Of a stretch of 64,000 nt of DNA, positions 29,351 to 42,526 are shown one piece after another. The stretch is from positions 1 through 64,000 of the forward strand of contig JAAUQI010000014.1 in NCBI GenBank assembly GCA_012032345.1. Direction: 5' to 3'. Position 1 is the first letter of the stretch. Each line of letters starts with the position of its first letter. Position numbers and translations under genes: made by a program. This DNA comes from Leptolyngbyaceae cyanobacterium RM1_1_2. Its GTDB lineage: Bacteria; Cyanobacteriota; Cyanobacteriia; Phormidesmidales; Phormidesmidaceae. The notes under the pieces are model-generated. The model saw only the letters and a program-made list of their open reading frames with translations. It was not told where the DNA came from and ran no database searches.

Positions 29351-32300
29351 TTGGATATGATGAGTGCGCGGCAACTGAACCAACAGCTTCAATTTAACCA
29401 GCTACTGAATACTCTGACCCAGCGCATTCGTCAATCTTTAGAGGTTGAAACCATACTGCAGACGACTGCAGACGAGGTGCGTCAGTTTTTGCAGGCAGAC
29501 CGGGTTTTGATCAATCGCCTGTTACCTGACGGTAAGCAGCAGGTACAGGTTGAGTCAGTTGGTGGGGCATGGCCTGCTTTGCAGAACATCTTGCTACCTA
29601 ATTCTCAGCCTCTGTATGAGCAGTTTTGCAACGCTCAAGAGTTTGTTATTGCCGATACGGATCTCAGCTCAGCAGACATTGTTCCAGAACTGAGAGACTT
29701 TTTGCAGCAGTACCAGGTGCAGGCTCGGCTCGTACTGCCTATTGACTACGAGGGTCGGCTCTGGGGGGTGCTGGTGGCTCACCAGTGCAGCGCTCCTCGC
29801 CCTTGGAAAGCCGTAGAAATTGAGTTTCTACAACAGCTAGCAGCTCAGGTGGCGATCGCCCTGCATCAGGGCGAACTCTATCAGCAGGCTCAAGCCGAAA
29901 TCGAGCAGCGCAAACGTATCGAGGCGACCCTGTTGGAAAGTCAGGCCCAATATGCCAGCTTAGCCGAAGCTTCACCTGTGGGTATCTTTCGTACAGATGC
30001 AGTAGGCAACTGTCTCTATGTCAATGAGCGCTGGTGTAAAATTGCTGGACTGACGCTAGCCGAGGCATTAGGTGAAGGCTGGCTCAGGGGAATTCATCCA
30101 GACGATCGAGAGACTATCTACAGTGAATGGACTCGTGCTACGCACTCTCGGCAACCTTTTCAATTGGAGTATCGCTTTAGAAAAGCCGACGGCCCAATTA
30201 GTTGGGTCTACGGGCAGGCGACTGCAGAGCTGAGTCAGGTAGGCCAGACTATAGGCTATGTCGGCACGATCACGGACATTACAGCTCAAAAAGAAACCGC
30301 TGTTCAGCTCCACCAGGTTCTACAGCGGCTGCAAACCTACATCAAAAATTCTCCTCTGGCAGTGATTGAGTGGGATCACAGCTTTCGGGTGCGGCAGTGG
30401 TCAGAGAGTGCTGAAAAAATTTTTGGCTGGCGATCTGATGAGGCCGTAGGGAGAGATCTCAGCCAGTGGCAGTTTGTCTATGAAGCTGATGCTGAAAGAG
30501 TGCAGCAGAGTGCTGCGGACTTACTCAGCCGCAAAATACCGCACAGTATTGTCTGCAATCGTAATTACACCAAACAGGGCGAGGTTGTTCATTGCGAATG
30601 GTACAACTCTGCTTTATTTGACGAGTCAGGTGAGCTGATTTCGATTTTATCCCTGGTACAGGACGTTACCCGGCGTCAGCAAGCTGAATCGGCCCTGAGC
30701 GCTCAGGTAGCCGAAACTCAGGCAATTTTGTCTACCATTCCCGATTTAATGATGGTTCTACATCGGGATGGTTTTTATACAAAGTGGGTGCGCCAGAATC
30801 TAGCCACCACCCTTTTGCCTCGTGACTCTGACCCGGTTGGCAAACCCCTGACAGCCTTGTTGCCTGCCGAAATTGCGCTGCGACATATGGAGGCTTGTCA
30901 TCAAGCGCTAGAGACAGGCAGGGTTCAGCAGTATGAACAGCAGGTGCAGCTAGGCGATCGCCTACAGTACGAAGAAGTGCGCATGGTGCCCTACACTGCG
31001 GACACGGTGCTGCAAATTGTGCGAGACATCAGCCAACGCAAGCAGGCTGAACAAGCCCTGTTTGCTGAAAAAGAACTGGCCCAAATTACGCTGCAGTCAA
31101 TTGGGGACGCGGTAATTACCACCAACGCCAGCGGTGAGGTGGTCTACTTCAATCGCATAGCTGAGCAGCTAACAGGCTGGGGTGAAGCCGAGGCCAAAGG
31201 GCGGCCCCTGCCAGAAGTTTTTCAAATTATTCATGAGATCACGCTGGAACCAGCCCTAATCCTGTAGAGCGTGTTTTGAGAGAGGGGCGAATTTTGGGGC
31301 TGGCCAATCACACTGCTCTGATTCACCGTGACGGGACGAGCCACAGTATTGAAGACTCTGCCGCGCCTATTCGCAATCGGGAGGGCGCTATTGTGGGTTC
31401 GGTGCTGGTCTTTCGCGATGTCACCCAGGCCCGCAGCCTGGCCCGTCAAATTTCCTGGCAGGCCAATCACGACGCCCTGACTGGCCTAGTCAACCGCCAC
31501 TATTTTGAACAGAAACTGACCCAGGCGATCGAAAGCGCCCATCAGGAAAATCAGCATCACGTCCTCTGCTACCTTGATCTCGATCAGTTTAAGGTGGTCA
31601 ACGATACCTGTGGACATACAGCGGGCGATGAGCTACTGCGCCAGCTAGCTAGGTTACTCAGAAACGGCATTCGCACAATCGATACTCTGGCCCGCTTGGG
31701 CGGTGATGAGTTTGGCATTTTGCTCTATCAGTGCCCTCTAAACCGGGCGATCGCAATCGCAGAAGAACTGCGACAGGCTGTTTATACTTTTCGCTTTGTC
31801 TGGCAGGGCAAATCCTTTGGGGTCGGGGTCAGCATGGGCTTAGTCGTGATTGATGCTGACAGCCTCAATTTGGTCAACATTATGAGTGCTGCAGATGCGG
31901 CCTGCTACGCGGCTAAAGATGCGGGGCGCAACCGGGTGCAGGTCTACCAGCCTGATGATGTCACCCTCACCCACCAGCGCCAAGAGCGTCAGTGGAGCGT
32001 CAGAATTCGACGGGCCTTAGAAGCTCATCAGCTACGGCTCTATCATCAGCCGATTATCTCTGCGACCCTGGAGACAGCCAGCACTCACACTGAGATTTTG
32101 CTGCGCATGGTGGATGCCGAAGGCCAGCTGATTCGACCTTCTGATTTTATTCCAGCCGCTGAGCGCTACGACCTAATGCTAGAGGTCGATCGCTGGGTGG
32201 TGCGTACCTGCTTTACGGAACTGCAGCGCTACAGGGCCAGATCGCTGCCCTCAGACCGGCGCTACAGCCTCCATGCGCTCAATCTTTCAGGGGCTAGTCT

Positions 32301-32772
32301 GGGAGACAGGTATTTTCTGGAGTTTCTGCAAGAGCAGTTTAGCCAGCATCAGATTCCTCCCGAAACCATCTGCTTTGAGATTACTGAAACTGCTGCAATT
32401 TCAGATCTCAGCCAGGCGACTCGTTTTATTGAAGAACTCAAGGCGCTGGGCTGCTGGTTTGCTTTAGATGATTTTGGCAGCGGCATGTCGTCTTTTGCCT
32501 ACTTGAAAACGCTGCCTGTGGATTTCTTAAAGATTGACGGGCGCTTTATTCAGGACATCGTCAGCGATCCGACTGCCTATGCCATCGTCGAGTCGATCAA
32601 TCATGTCGGTCACGTCATGGGACTGCAAACGGTCGCAGAGTTTGTGGAATCTGAGTTGGCAATGCAGTACCTGCGGCAGATCGGGGTGGATTATCTACAG
32701 GGATACATCATTGCGGAGCCTCAGCCCTGGCCCGATGTGGCAGTCGCAGATTCAGCAGATTCAATAGATTGA
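29351..32772 (+). pseudogene. GAF-PAS-GGDEF-EAL c-di-GMP protein, frameshifted
   Basis: The first frame (to 31267) carries a GAF domain (residues ~30-175), three complete PAS domains and the start of a fourth. The second (31276-32772) carries the rest of PAS4, GGDEF and EAL. One A seems missing at 31258-31259; adding it gives E-P-A-L-N-P-V-E-R-V and one protein of about 1140 residues. The diguanylate cyclase half has R-L-G-G-D-E-F and an inhibitory I-site RTID five residues before. The EAL half reads EILLR with F-E-I-T-E-T, D-D-F-G and K-I-D intact, so both activities are possible. ATG at 29357 is the likely true start. The GAF lacks an obvious bilin Cys. Confidence 0.85.
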
Positions 32773-32783
32773 CCAAGCCCAAA

Positions 32784-33626
32784 TTAACTAAGATTACCTG
32801 AGAGCTTAGCTTTGGCTTGCTGCCAGAGGCTCTCTAGTTCGGCGGGCGAGTAGTCTTTCAGCGATCGCTCAGCAACGGCTTCTACCTGGGTAAAGCGCTC
32901 GATAAAGCGGCGATGGGTGCCCTGGAGGGCGGCAGTGGGGTCGAGATCGTACCAGCGGGCCAGGTTCACTATCGTAAATAATAGATCCCCTAGTTCGGCT
33001 TGCTGGTTGGCTTTGGGTTCACTAGCGATCGCCTGCTGAAACTCGGCTAGCTCCTCCCAAAACTTATCCCATACCCCCTCTACGTTTTCCCATTCAAACC
33101 CGGCGGCGGCGGCTTTTTGAGAAATTTTCATAGCAGCCATCAGCGGCGGCAGGGTGCGGCTGTATTTTTGCAGCTTGGGCGTCAGCTGATGCGGCTCGTA
33201 AGGCAGACCTTTTTCCTCAGCTTTGATCCGCTCCCAGTTGCGGTTCACCTCTTGTACATTTGCTACGCTGACATCCCCAAAGACATGGGGATGACGGCGA
33301 ACTAGCTTATCAGCAATGCCGTTGGCAACCACTGCCAGGTCAAACTGGCTTTTATCCTGAGCAATCTGAGCTTGCAAGACTACCTGCAGCAGCAGATCTC
33401 CCAGTTCCTCAGCAATATCGTCAGCATTGCCGACTTGAATGGCTTCTACCACCTCATAGGCTTCTTCAATCACATAGGGAATTAGGGTTTGAGGCGTTTG
33501 AGCCAGATCCCAAGGGCAACCGCTCTCGGGATGACGTAGCTCGGCCACTACCTCTACTAGGCGCTGGAGGGCTAACAAAACCGGCGAGGTTATTGGACTA
33601 AGTGCATCGGGCTGAGTAGGCGTCAT
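32784..33626 (-). CDS. mazG: Nucleoside triphosphate pyrophosphohydrolase MazG
   Basis: A 280-residue protein with two MazG folds, as in E. coli MazG. The N-terminal one has C-P-W-D, then E-E-A-Y-E-V-V-E and E-E-L-G-D-L-L (Mg-binding acidic residues). The second has F-E-W-x-x-V, then E-L-x-E-F and E-L-G-D-L-L-F. It hydrolyses NTPs to NMP and PPi and cleans damaged nucleotides. It converges on the GGDEF/EAL gene with 11 bases between them. Confidence 0.92.
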   Translation of the reverse strand: MTPTQPDALSPITSPVLLALQRLVEVVAELRHPESGCPWDLAQTPQTLIPYVIEEAYEVVEAIQVGNADDIAEELGDLLLQVVLQAQIAQDKSQFDLAVVANGIADKLVRRHPHVFGDVSVANVQEVNRNWERIKAEEKGLPYEPHQLTPKLQKYSRTLPPLMAAMKISQKAAAAGFEWENVEGVWDKFWEELAEFQQAIASEPKANQQAELGDLLFTIVNLARWYDLDPTAALQGTHRRFIERFTQVEAVAERSLKDYSPAELESLWQQAKAKLSGNLS

Positions 33627-33766
33627 TAAATTTTGGCCCCGAGAGGAAACTTCTTTAGTCTCTCACTTTCGCCCTGATTTCCGCTGTTGCCTATGACGTC
33701 GCTTTCTCGATTTTTTGTAGTCAGAAACCAGCCAGTCGCTGCTGTAATGGCTGAGCGCCCCCAGTT

Positions 33767-34201
33767 CTAACCCGGCAATAAAGCCAGCCATTCTCGCCAG
33801 TAGTTTTTGAAAGACTTGCCCAGTCCTTGAAGAATTTCTGTCCAGGTAATCGGGTTGGGGCCGAGCGCATTGATAATTTCAATACCGATTAGTGCCAATA
33901 GCCCCACCCACAGCGATAGATACAGCACCCGCACCAGCGTACCCACAACCGGGCCATGAGAAAAGCGCGATCGGTGCTTGAGACTGCCCCGATACGGTAC
34001 CCAGATCCAGCTAAGCCAACCCCAGCGACGCGACTGTAGCGATCGCACATCTAGGTCAGGCCCAAACATAAACCCTCCAAACAAAAAACCTCCCCCCACG
34101 AGGCCAGTCAGCCACAGGCTCAGCGTCAGCCCAAACGCCAGCAGCAAGACTAAGGGCAAGCTCCAGAGGGTAATACGATCGTGGGTGCGACCTGAGGGCA
34201 T
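33767..34201 (-). CDS. DUF2227 putative metal-binding membrane protein
   Basis: A protein of 144 residues with three hydrophobic segments and conserved metal-ligand-like residues: S-G-R-T-H-D near the start, G-P-D-L-D-V and K-H-R-S-R-F-S-H-G-P. This arrangement is typical of the cyanobacterial DUF2227/metal-binding family. The function is not established. It lies upstream of, and on the opposite strand to, tRNA-Val. Confidence 0.75.
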   Translation of the reverse strand: MPSGRTHDRITLWSLPLVLLLAFGLTLSLWLTGLVGGGFLFGGFMFGPDLDVRSLQSRRWGWLSWIWVPYRGSLKHRSRFSHGPVVGTLVRVLYLSLWVGLLALIGIEIINALGPNPITWTEILQGLGKSFKNYWREWLALLPG

Positions 34202-34299
34202 GATGCATCTGTATCAGCAGACTCAGCTTACTGCAAATTTTGGCAGCAGGGGTACGCACGTTCAAGGAGTCTGCTACAATGCTGTATGGCAAGCAATGG

Positions 34300-34372
34300 G
34301 GGCGGTTAGCTCAGTTGGTAGAGCGCCTGCCTTACAAGCAGGACGTCACTGGTTCGAGTCCAGTACCGCCCA
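34300..34372 (+). tRNA. tRNA-Val (anticodon UAC)
   Basis: A 73-nt cloverleaf. The acceptor stem GGGCGGT pairs with ACCGCCC (34365-34371), and the discriminator is A at 34372. A D-loop AGTTGGTA, the anticodon stem CCTGC/GCAGG with loop CTTACAA, and the T-arm GGTTCGAGTCC are all present. The CCA end is not encoded, as is usual in cyanobacteria. Confidence 0.96.
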
Positions 34373-34522
34373 TTGATGTGCAGCATGCATCGACACTTTG
34401 TTTAGCATCGGTGACGGATTAGCGCCGCTGGCGTCAATCTATATTTTGTTATGACAAACAAATTAGTGTCGTCAAAGTGGCGCTGCCATACAGCACTTCT
34501 ACGTTATCTATGCGTCAGGGTT

Positions 34523-34600
34523 AGTCCAATATTCCCAACTGCTCATACTCTACTGCACGCTCTAGGCCCAGCATCTTAGCTTGGTGTTCATTCGTTCAGG
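34523..34600 (-). pseudogene. Short gene remnant
   Basis: On the minus strand a frame of about 24 codons ends at a TAA. It contains an unusually protein-like string, EHQAKMLGLERAVEYEQLGI, but has no start and an in-frame TGA just upstream. It looks like the last part of a lost gene. The family was not recognised. Confidence 0.3.
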
Positions 34601-34618
34601 CGCTAAGGGTAGAGCTTA

Positions 34619-34662
34619 CCAATAACGCCGCCGAGCGTACCTTCCGCTCGGCGCGTTATTGG
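34619..34662. repeat. Long imperfect palindrome in gene-poor region
   Basis: CCAATAACG-C-CGCCGAGCG (34619-34637) pairs with CGCTCGGCGCGTTATTGG (34645-34662): 18 bp with one bulged base and a 7-base loop. No T run follows on either side. It may be a transposable-element end or a chromosomal repeat. The nearby segment (34381-35050) holds no intact gene. Confidence 0.6.
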
Positions 34663-35044
34663 CGACGGTTCAACCGCCAGTCTCTTAGCGGCCTCGCTGC
34701 GTAGAAGGCCACCATCGCAACAAAACGTTAGAATCAGCTTTTTTTATCGTAGTGAGTAACAAAACTTATCTTTTTTCTCAGATGGCTTCTACTATCTTCT
34801 ATGATTGCCTGAAGAAGTTAAGCATTGAGATGTTACACACTTTTTAATAAACCGTTGCGACATCCCGAAACGTTTTAATCTGAAACCTAGATAAATAGCT
34901 TTAGTTTGATCCTGACTAACCAATTCCACGCTCCATGAATTCAAAGACGGCAGTAGAGTGACTGCTTCATTGCCTTTTTGGAGGCAGCATGGAATCGCAA
35001 GGCAGGTCTGAAATGCAGACACTAGTTGAGAAGGGAGCCTTTGA

Positions 35045-38305
<3,261 letters not shown>

Positions 38306-38323
38306 CTGAGCGGACGTCAGTGA

Positions 38324-38349
38324 CCTCTAAGGGCGATCGCCTTTAGAGG
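38324..38349. repeat. HIP1-centred palindrome after apcE
   Basis: CCTCTAA and TTAGAGG flank a GGCGATCGCC core, which gives an almost complete 26-base palindrome 19 bases after the apcE stop. It may act with the next hairpin in 3'-end formation. Confidence 0.5.
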
Positions 38350-38360
38350 CAAATACTATC

Positions 38361-38413
38361 AGCGATCGCAACTGGGCTAGCTTAAAGTTGCGATCGCTTT
38401 TGTGCGTTTTTTT
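38361..38413 (+). terminator. Rho-independent terminator of apcE
   Basis: AGCGATCGCAACT (38361-38373) and AGTTGCGATCGCT (38386-38398) form a perfect 13-bp stem with a 12-base loop, followed by TTTTGTGCGTTTTTTT. This separates apcE transcription from apcABC. Confidence 0.8.
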
Positions 38414-38779
38414 ATTGCAGCCTTAAATTCGCTAAGTAATACGGAAAGCAACATTGGTTTGACATCTATGAACAACTGATAAATCTGAGGAATAGTATTA
38501 CAAAATATTGCGCTAACTCTAAGAAGCATGGCTTAATACCGGAAAATATTTGCGGAAGGTAGCTGAGCCTGATGAACTGGATGACTCCGGTATCTCTGTG
38601 GCCTTCACAGAGTATCTAGCGCTATGCGGTGCGTGTAGTAAAAGCACGGTCTAATGCCAGACTTTTCTCAAGTCCCGTTGGCCAAACTTTTTCAGCGTAT
38701 CGTTCCAGGGTCAGCCCCTTAAATCTGTTGAACACCAGCGCACTTTAGCCTGGTTACATTCTTCTGGAGGAATCCATCA
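38414..38779 (+). promoter_or_regulatory. apcABC promoter region and long leader
   Basis: A region of 366 bases without a gene lies upstream of apcA. A TTGACA hexamer at 38459-38464 could be a -35 element, with no textbook -10 at ideal spacing (AAATCT at 38481 is closest). A clear ribosome site, GGAGG (38766-38770), lies 9 bases before the ATG. Long leaders are usual for phycobiliprotein operons. Confidence 0.4.
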
Positions 38780-39265
38780 ATGAGTATTGTCACGAAGTCA
38801 ATCGTGAATGCAGATGCTGAGGCTCGCTATCTCAGCCCTGGCGAACTAGATCGGATCAAGTCCTTTGTCACATCCGGCGAACGTCGTTTGCGGATTGCTC
38901 AGGTTCTGACTGAGTCACGCGAGCGCATCGTTAAGCAAGCTGGCGATCAGCTGTTTCAGAAGCGCCCCGATGTAGTTTCCCCCGGCGGCAATGCTTACGG
39001 CGAAGAAATGACCGCGACCTGCCTGCGGGACATGGACTACTATCTGCGCCTAGTGACCTACGGCGTTGTCGCAGGCGACACCACTCCCATTGAGGAAATT
39101 GGGCTGGTAGGCGTTCGTGAAATGTACAACTCTCTAGGCACCCCAGTTCCTGCCGTGGCTGAGTCCATTCGCTGCATGAAGGGCGTTGCCTCCTCCATGC
39201 TCTCCAGCGAAGACGCAGCTGAAGCAGCTTCCTACTTCGACTTTGTTGTAGGGGCAATGCAGTAA
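38780..39265 (+). CDS. apcA: Allophycocyanin alpha subunit
   Basis: This 161-residue globin-fold phycobiliprotein forms the alpha half of allophycocyanin trimers in the phycobilisome core. The bilin-binding C81 is present in [13 protein letters not shown]. The sequence follows the canonical white-light ApcA closely, for example [14 protein letters not shown] at the N-terminus. It is first in an apcA-apcB-apcC operon, 61 bases before apcB. Confidence 0.98.
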   Translation: MSIVTKSIVNADAEARYLSPGELDRIKSFVTSGERRLRIAQVLTESRERIVKQAGDQLFQKRPDVVSPGGNAYGEEMTATCLRDMDYYLRLVTYGVVAGDTTPIEEIGLVGVREMYNSLGTPVPAVAESIRCMKGVASSMLSSEDAAEAASYFDFVVGAMQ

Positions 39266-39326
39266 GTCTCTCAGCTTGCAGAGACCCATCGTTACTTTGA
39301 GAATCGGCTATTAAGGAAGCAAAAAC

Positions 39327-39812
39327 ATGCAAGACGCCATTACTTCTGTAATCAACTCTTCTGACGTTCAAGGCAAGTACTTAGACAACTCAGCTATGGA
39401 TAAGCTCAAGGCTTATTTCCAAACTGGCGAGTTGCGCGTTCGTGCCGCCACCACCATCAGCGCTAACTCTGCTGATATCGTCCGCGACGCAGTTGCTAAG
39501 TCACTGCTGTACTCTGATATCACCCGTCCCGGTGGTAACATGTACACCACCCGTCGCTATGCGGCCTGCATCCGCGACCTAGACTACTACCTGCGCTATT
39601 CTACCTATGCCATGCTAGCAGGTGATCCCTCCATCCTAGATGAGCGGGTACTCAACGGCCTCAAGGAAACCTACAACTCCCTAGGCGTTCCTATCGGTGC
39701 CACTGTCCAAGCCATTCAGGCCATGAAAGAAGTCACTGCTTCTCTAGTAGGCGCTGACGCTGGCAAAGAGATGGGCGTGTACTTCGACTACATCTGCTCC
39801 GGTCTAAGCTAG
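39327..39812 (+). CDS. apcB: Allophycocyanin beta subunit
   Basis: A protein of 161 residues that pairs with ApcA. C81 in [11 protein letters not shown] binds phycocyanobilin. N71 in G-G-N-M-Y is the site normally methylated by CpcM. It is co-transcribed with apcA; AAGGAAG precedes the ATG. Codon use looks optimised, as expected for a highly expressed antenna protein. Confidence 0.98.
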   Translation: MQDAITSVINSSDVQGKYLDNSAMDKLKAYFQTGELRVRAATTISANSADIVRDAVAKSLLYSDITRPGGNMYTTRRYAACIRDLDYYLRYSTYAMLAGDPSILDERVLNGLKETYNSLGVPIGATVQAIQAMKEVTASLVGADAGKEMGVYFDYICSGLS

Positions 39813-39813
39813 G

Positions 39814-39848
39814 ATTCAAACTGTCTGTGATCTTCACAGATTGAAACA
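39814..39848 (+). promoter_or_regulatory. Hairpin between apcB and apcC
   Basis: TCTGTGA/TCACAGA with outer TTCAA/TTGAA pairing makes a stem-loop just after the apcB stop, without a T run. Similar hairpins between apcB and apcC are thought to stabilise the apcAB message and lower apcC levels. The remaining 250 bases up to apcC hold no gene. Confidence 0.5.
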
Positions 39849-40102
39849 GGGCTGCGGAAGTCTGGGGTGAGTGTTGAGCGCTCAAAAGCTTGTTTGGCTA
39901 ACGGTAGATAAGTTCTGATTACTCAGCGTTGGCTCTCGACTTCCGGCTCTTTTTGAAAAGTCCTTCAAAATCGCTGACAACCAGTAGGCACTCTGCCGTT
40001 GGTTCTTAAGATTCAGGCATTAATATCAAGCGCTGAGGCTGCAAAGTAGCCTGCTTAAAATCTTTCCTTTACCTATTTTGTTGAGTTAGAGAGATCCCCA
40101 CC

Positions 40103-40306
40103 ATGCGAATGTTCAAAGTCACAGCCTGCGTTCCGAGTCAAACTCGAATCCGAACCCAGCGAGAACTCCAGAATACTTACTTCACTAAGCTGGTTCCCTA
40201 CACTAACTGGTTTCGTGAGCAGCAGCGAATTCAGAAAATGGGTGGCAAAATTGTTAAGGTTGAGCTAGCCACTGGCCGACCGGGTCTGAACACGGGCCTG
40301 CTCTAA
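40103..40306 (+). CDS. apcC: Phycobilisome core linker, 7.8 kDa (ApcC)
   Basis: A 67-residue CpcD-type linker domain: MRMFKVTACVPSQTRIRTQR, then LQNTYFTKLVPY and a terminal G-G-K-I-V-K-V-E-L. It caps allophycocyanin trimers at the ends of core cylinders. It lies 290 bases after apcB and is followed by a terminator. Its length equals the family norm. Confidence 0.97.
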   Translation: MRMFKVTACVPSQTRIRTQRELQNTYFTKLVPYTNWFREQQRIQKMGGKIVKVELATGRPGLNTGLL

Positions 40307-40332
40307 AGAGCTAAAACAACAGTTACAACAGA

Positions 40333-40358
40333 GGCTGCGGGGTTACCGGAGCCTTTTT
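40333..40358 (+). terminator. Terminator of the apcABC operon
   Basis: GGCTGCGG and CCGGAGCC pair around GGTTA with one internal mismatch and are followed by TTTTT. It lies 27 bases after the apcC stop. Confidence 0.75.
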
Positions 40359-40461
40359 GGCTTTTAAAGCAATATTATTTGTTCAGACCGGGTAATTCTC
40401 AGAGCCGCTTCGGTATACTGTCTTTTAACTTTCGGTGGCCTGAGCCAGTATTTGACTAAAG

Positions 40462-41676
40462 TTGACATTAACTGCATTCCTAAACCTATCGGCTCAGACC
40501 TGGTCTAGAGAGGCCAGACTTTTACGCTGGCTGACGCTGCTGTGGCTAATTATTGGACTGGCAGTACTGTATTCGGCGTCTTATCCGGTAGCTGATGCCG
40601 ATTATGGAGACGGCCTACGCTATTTTAAGATTCAGCTACTTTGGGTGGCGCTGGGTCTGATAGGCTTCCAGTTTGTTGTTCAGACCTCGCTACAGCGGCT
40701 TCTAAAAATTTCAGGTATAGTCCTGCTGCTGTTAGTGAGCCTGATTTTAGTCACGCTGATGCCCCAGCTGGGTGTCACAGTCAATGGCGCAACCCGCTGG
40801 CTGGCTTTGGGGCCGTTTTTGATTCAGCCATCTGAGCTGTTAAAACCGTTTTTGGTGCTTCAGGCTGCTCGTTTGTTTGGTCAATGGCCTCAGATTCCCT
40901 GGGTGAACCGCTGTCTCTGGCTAAGCATTTTTGCCGCTGTTGTGGGGGTTATCCTGCTGCAGCCCAATCTGAGTACGGCAGCAGTTTGCGGCATTACGCT
41001 CTGGCTTATTGCCCTAGCAGCTGGCCTGCCTTATGCAGCACTGGCTGTTGTGGCGGGTAGCGGGTTAGGACTGGCCCTAGTCAGCGTCAGCCTGAAGGCT
41101 TATCAGCGCCAGCGGATCATTTCATTTCTAAATCCCTGGGCTGACCCAGCCCAAAGCGGATATCAGCTGGTGCAGAGTCTGTTGGCAATTGGCTCTGGTC
41201 AACTCTGGGGCAGCGGGTTTGGTCTGTCTCAGCAGAAACTTTTTTACCTGCCGATTCAGTACACAGACTTTATTTTCTCGGTTTATGCCGAAGAATTTGG
41301 GTTTGTAGGCTGCGTTGCGCTCATAGGTCTGCTAGCGGTTTATGCAAGTATTGCTCTAGTCGTCATTCTGCGCTGTGCTCACCCCATTTATCGCCTGATT
41401 GCCGTAGGTGCTGTAGTGCTGCTGGTAGGCCAGTCACTTTTGAATATTGGCGTTGCGGCGGGCGCTCTGCCCACGACAGGACTGCCGTTTCCTTTCTTTA
41501 GCTACGGGGGCAGCTCAATGATCTCTAGCTTGCTAACGGCAGCGCTGCTGATTCGAGTGGCGCGGGAGTCAGGTGAAGCGCAAAAAGTGATCGATTTACC
41601 CACTTACCAGGCAAGGCGAGTTAGGCGATCGCGCGCTCAAGGCGCAGGCTCAACTAGGCAGCATCTTTCCCCCTAG
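40462..41676 (+). CDS. ftsW: FtsW/RodA/SpoVE family protein (FtsW-like)
   Basis: A protein of 404 residues and about ten transmembrane segments, a SEDS-family peptidoglycan glycosyltransferase of the division machinery. The signature G-L-P-F-P-F-F-S-Y-G-G-S-S lies near the end, and the loop has A-G-S-G-x-G and Q-P-S-E. The start is a TTG at 40462, since an in-frame stop lies just upstream. The order ftsW-ccdA-ccsB recurs in cyanobacteria (from memory), which favours FtsW over RodA. Confidence 0.85.
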   Translation: MTLTAFLNLSAQTWSREARLLRWLTLLWLIIGLAVLYSASYPVADADYGDGLRYFKIQLLWVALGLIGFQFVVQTSLQRLLKISGIVLLLLVSLILVTLMPQLGVTVNGATRWLALGPFLIQPSELLKPFLVLQAARLFGQWPQIPWVNRCLWLSIFAAVVGVILLQPNLSTAAVCGITLWLIALAAGLPYAALAVVAGSGLGLALVSVSLKAYQRQRIISFLNPWADPAQSGYQLVQSLLAIGSGQLWGSGFGLSQQKLFYLPIQYTDFIFSVYAEEFGFVGCVALIGLLAVYASIALVVILRCAHPIYRLIAVGAVVLLVGQSLLNIGVAAGALPTTGLPFPFFSYGGSSMISSLLTAALLIRVARESGEAQKVIDLPTYQARRVRRSRAQGAGSTRQHLSP

Positions 41677-41758
41677 TCACGCCTCAGCAGCAGATTATTC
41701 TCACCGGATAGAATAGGTGAAGACGGGGCTATTTTTTGATTGAGAATTCTAAAAGGAT

Positions 41759-42502
41759 ATGATTGAGGCGTTTCAGGCTTATCTGTATCAGCTTAGCCAG
41801 GTTGCTGACCATCTGGTAGATGAGCAGCTGAGTCATTTGTCGCTGCTGAGTGTTGGCATTATTTTTACAGCAGGATTATTAACCAGTCTGACGCCCTGTA
41901 TGCTTTCCATGCTGCCGATCACTGTGGGCTATATGGGGTCTTATGAGAGCGACAATCGGTTGCAAGCGGCAGTACAGTCAGTCTGGTTTGCGCTGGGTTT
42001 GGCTACAACGCTGGCGGGTTTGGGAATTGTAGCAGCGGTTTTTGGCAGGGTCTACGGACAGCTTGGTGTAGGACTGCCGGTTTTGGTGAGTCTGATTGCG
42101 ATTTTGATGGGGCTGAATCTGCTAGAAGCCCTGCCTTTGCGTCTGCCGTCTTGGGGCGCTACAGACCTGGCTCAAAAAAACCTGCCCCCAAGCCTGAAGT
42201 CGTATCTGCTGGGTTTGACCTTTGGCCTAGTGGCCTCACCCTGTAGCACCCCGGTTTTGGCGACGCTGCTGGCCTGGATTTCGGGGACGGGCGATCCGGT
42301 TTTGGGGGCGGCTTTGCTGCTGGCCTACACCATAGGCTACGTAGCGCCGCTGGTTTTGGCAGGCACGTTCACAGCCACAATTAAAAAACTCTTGGCGCTG
42401 CGGCAGTGGTCTGGCTGGATTACGCCAGCTAGCGGTATTTTGCTGATTGGCTTTGGCGTATTTTCTTTGCTGAACCGAGTTTTGCCTGCTGGCATTTTTT
42501 AG
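41759..42502 (+). CDS. ccdA: Cytochrome c biogenesis protein CcdA
   Basis: A 247-residue integral membrane protein with six transmembrane segments. The redox cysteines appear as L-T-P-C-M-L-S (residues about 43-49) and S-P-C-S-T-P-V, the two conserved CcdA positions. It passes reducing equivalents across the thylakoid membrane to keep apocytochrome c heme-ligand thiols reduced (system II). AAAAGGAT lies very near the ATG, so ribosome spacing is short. ccsB follows after 24 bases. Confidence 0.93.
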   Translation: MIEAFQAYLYQLSQVADHLVDEQLSHLSLLSVGIIFTAGLLTSLTPCMLSMLPITVGYMGSYESDNRLQAAVQSVWFALGLATTLAGLGIVAAVFGRVYGQLGVGLPVLVSLIAILMGLNLLEALPLRLPSWGATDLAQKNLPPSLKSYLLGLTFGLVASPCSTPVLATLLAWISGTGDPVLGAALLLAYTIGYVAPLVLAGTFTATIKKLLALRQWSGWITPASGILLIGFGVFSLLNRVLPAGIF

Positions 42503-42526
42503 AACTATTTTGGCTGAGCTTTTAAC

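Noticed and set aside
34600-34760. Possible integron attC site (palindrome, then CGTTAGAA)
   Set aside because: Core sites in the RYYYAAC/GTTRRRY arrangement are not correctly placed around the palindrome and no integrase or cassette is present.
34792-35022. 76-residue minus-strand frame upstream of apcE
   Set aside because: No family features, no good ribosome site, and it overlaps the probable apcE leader.
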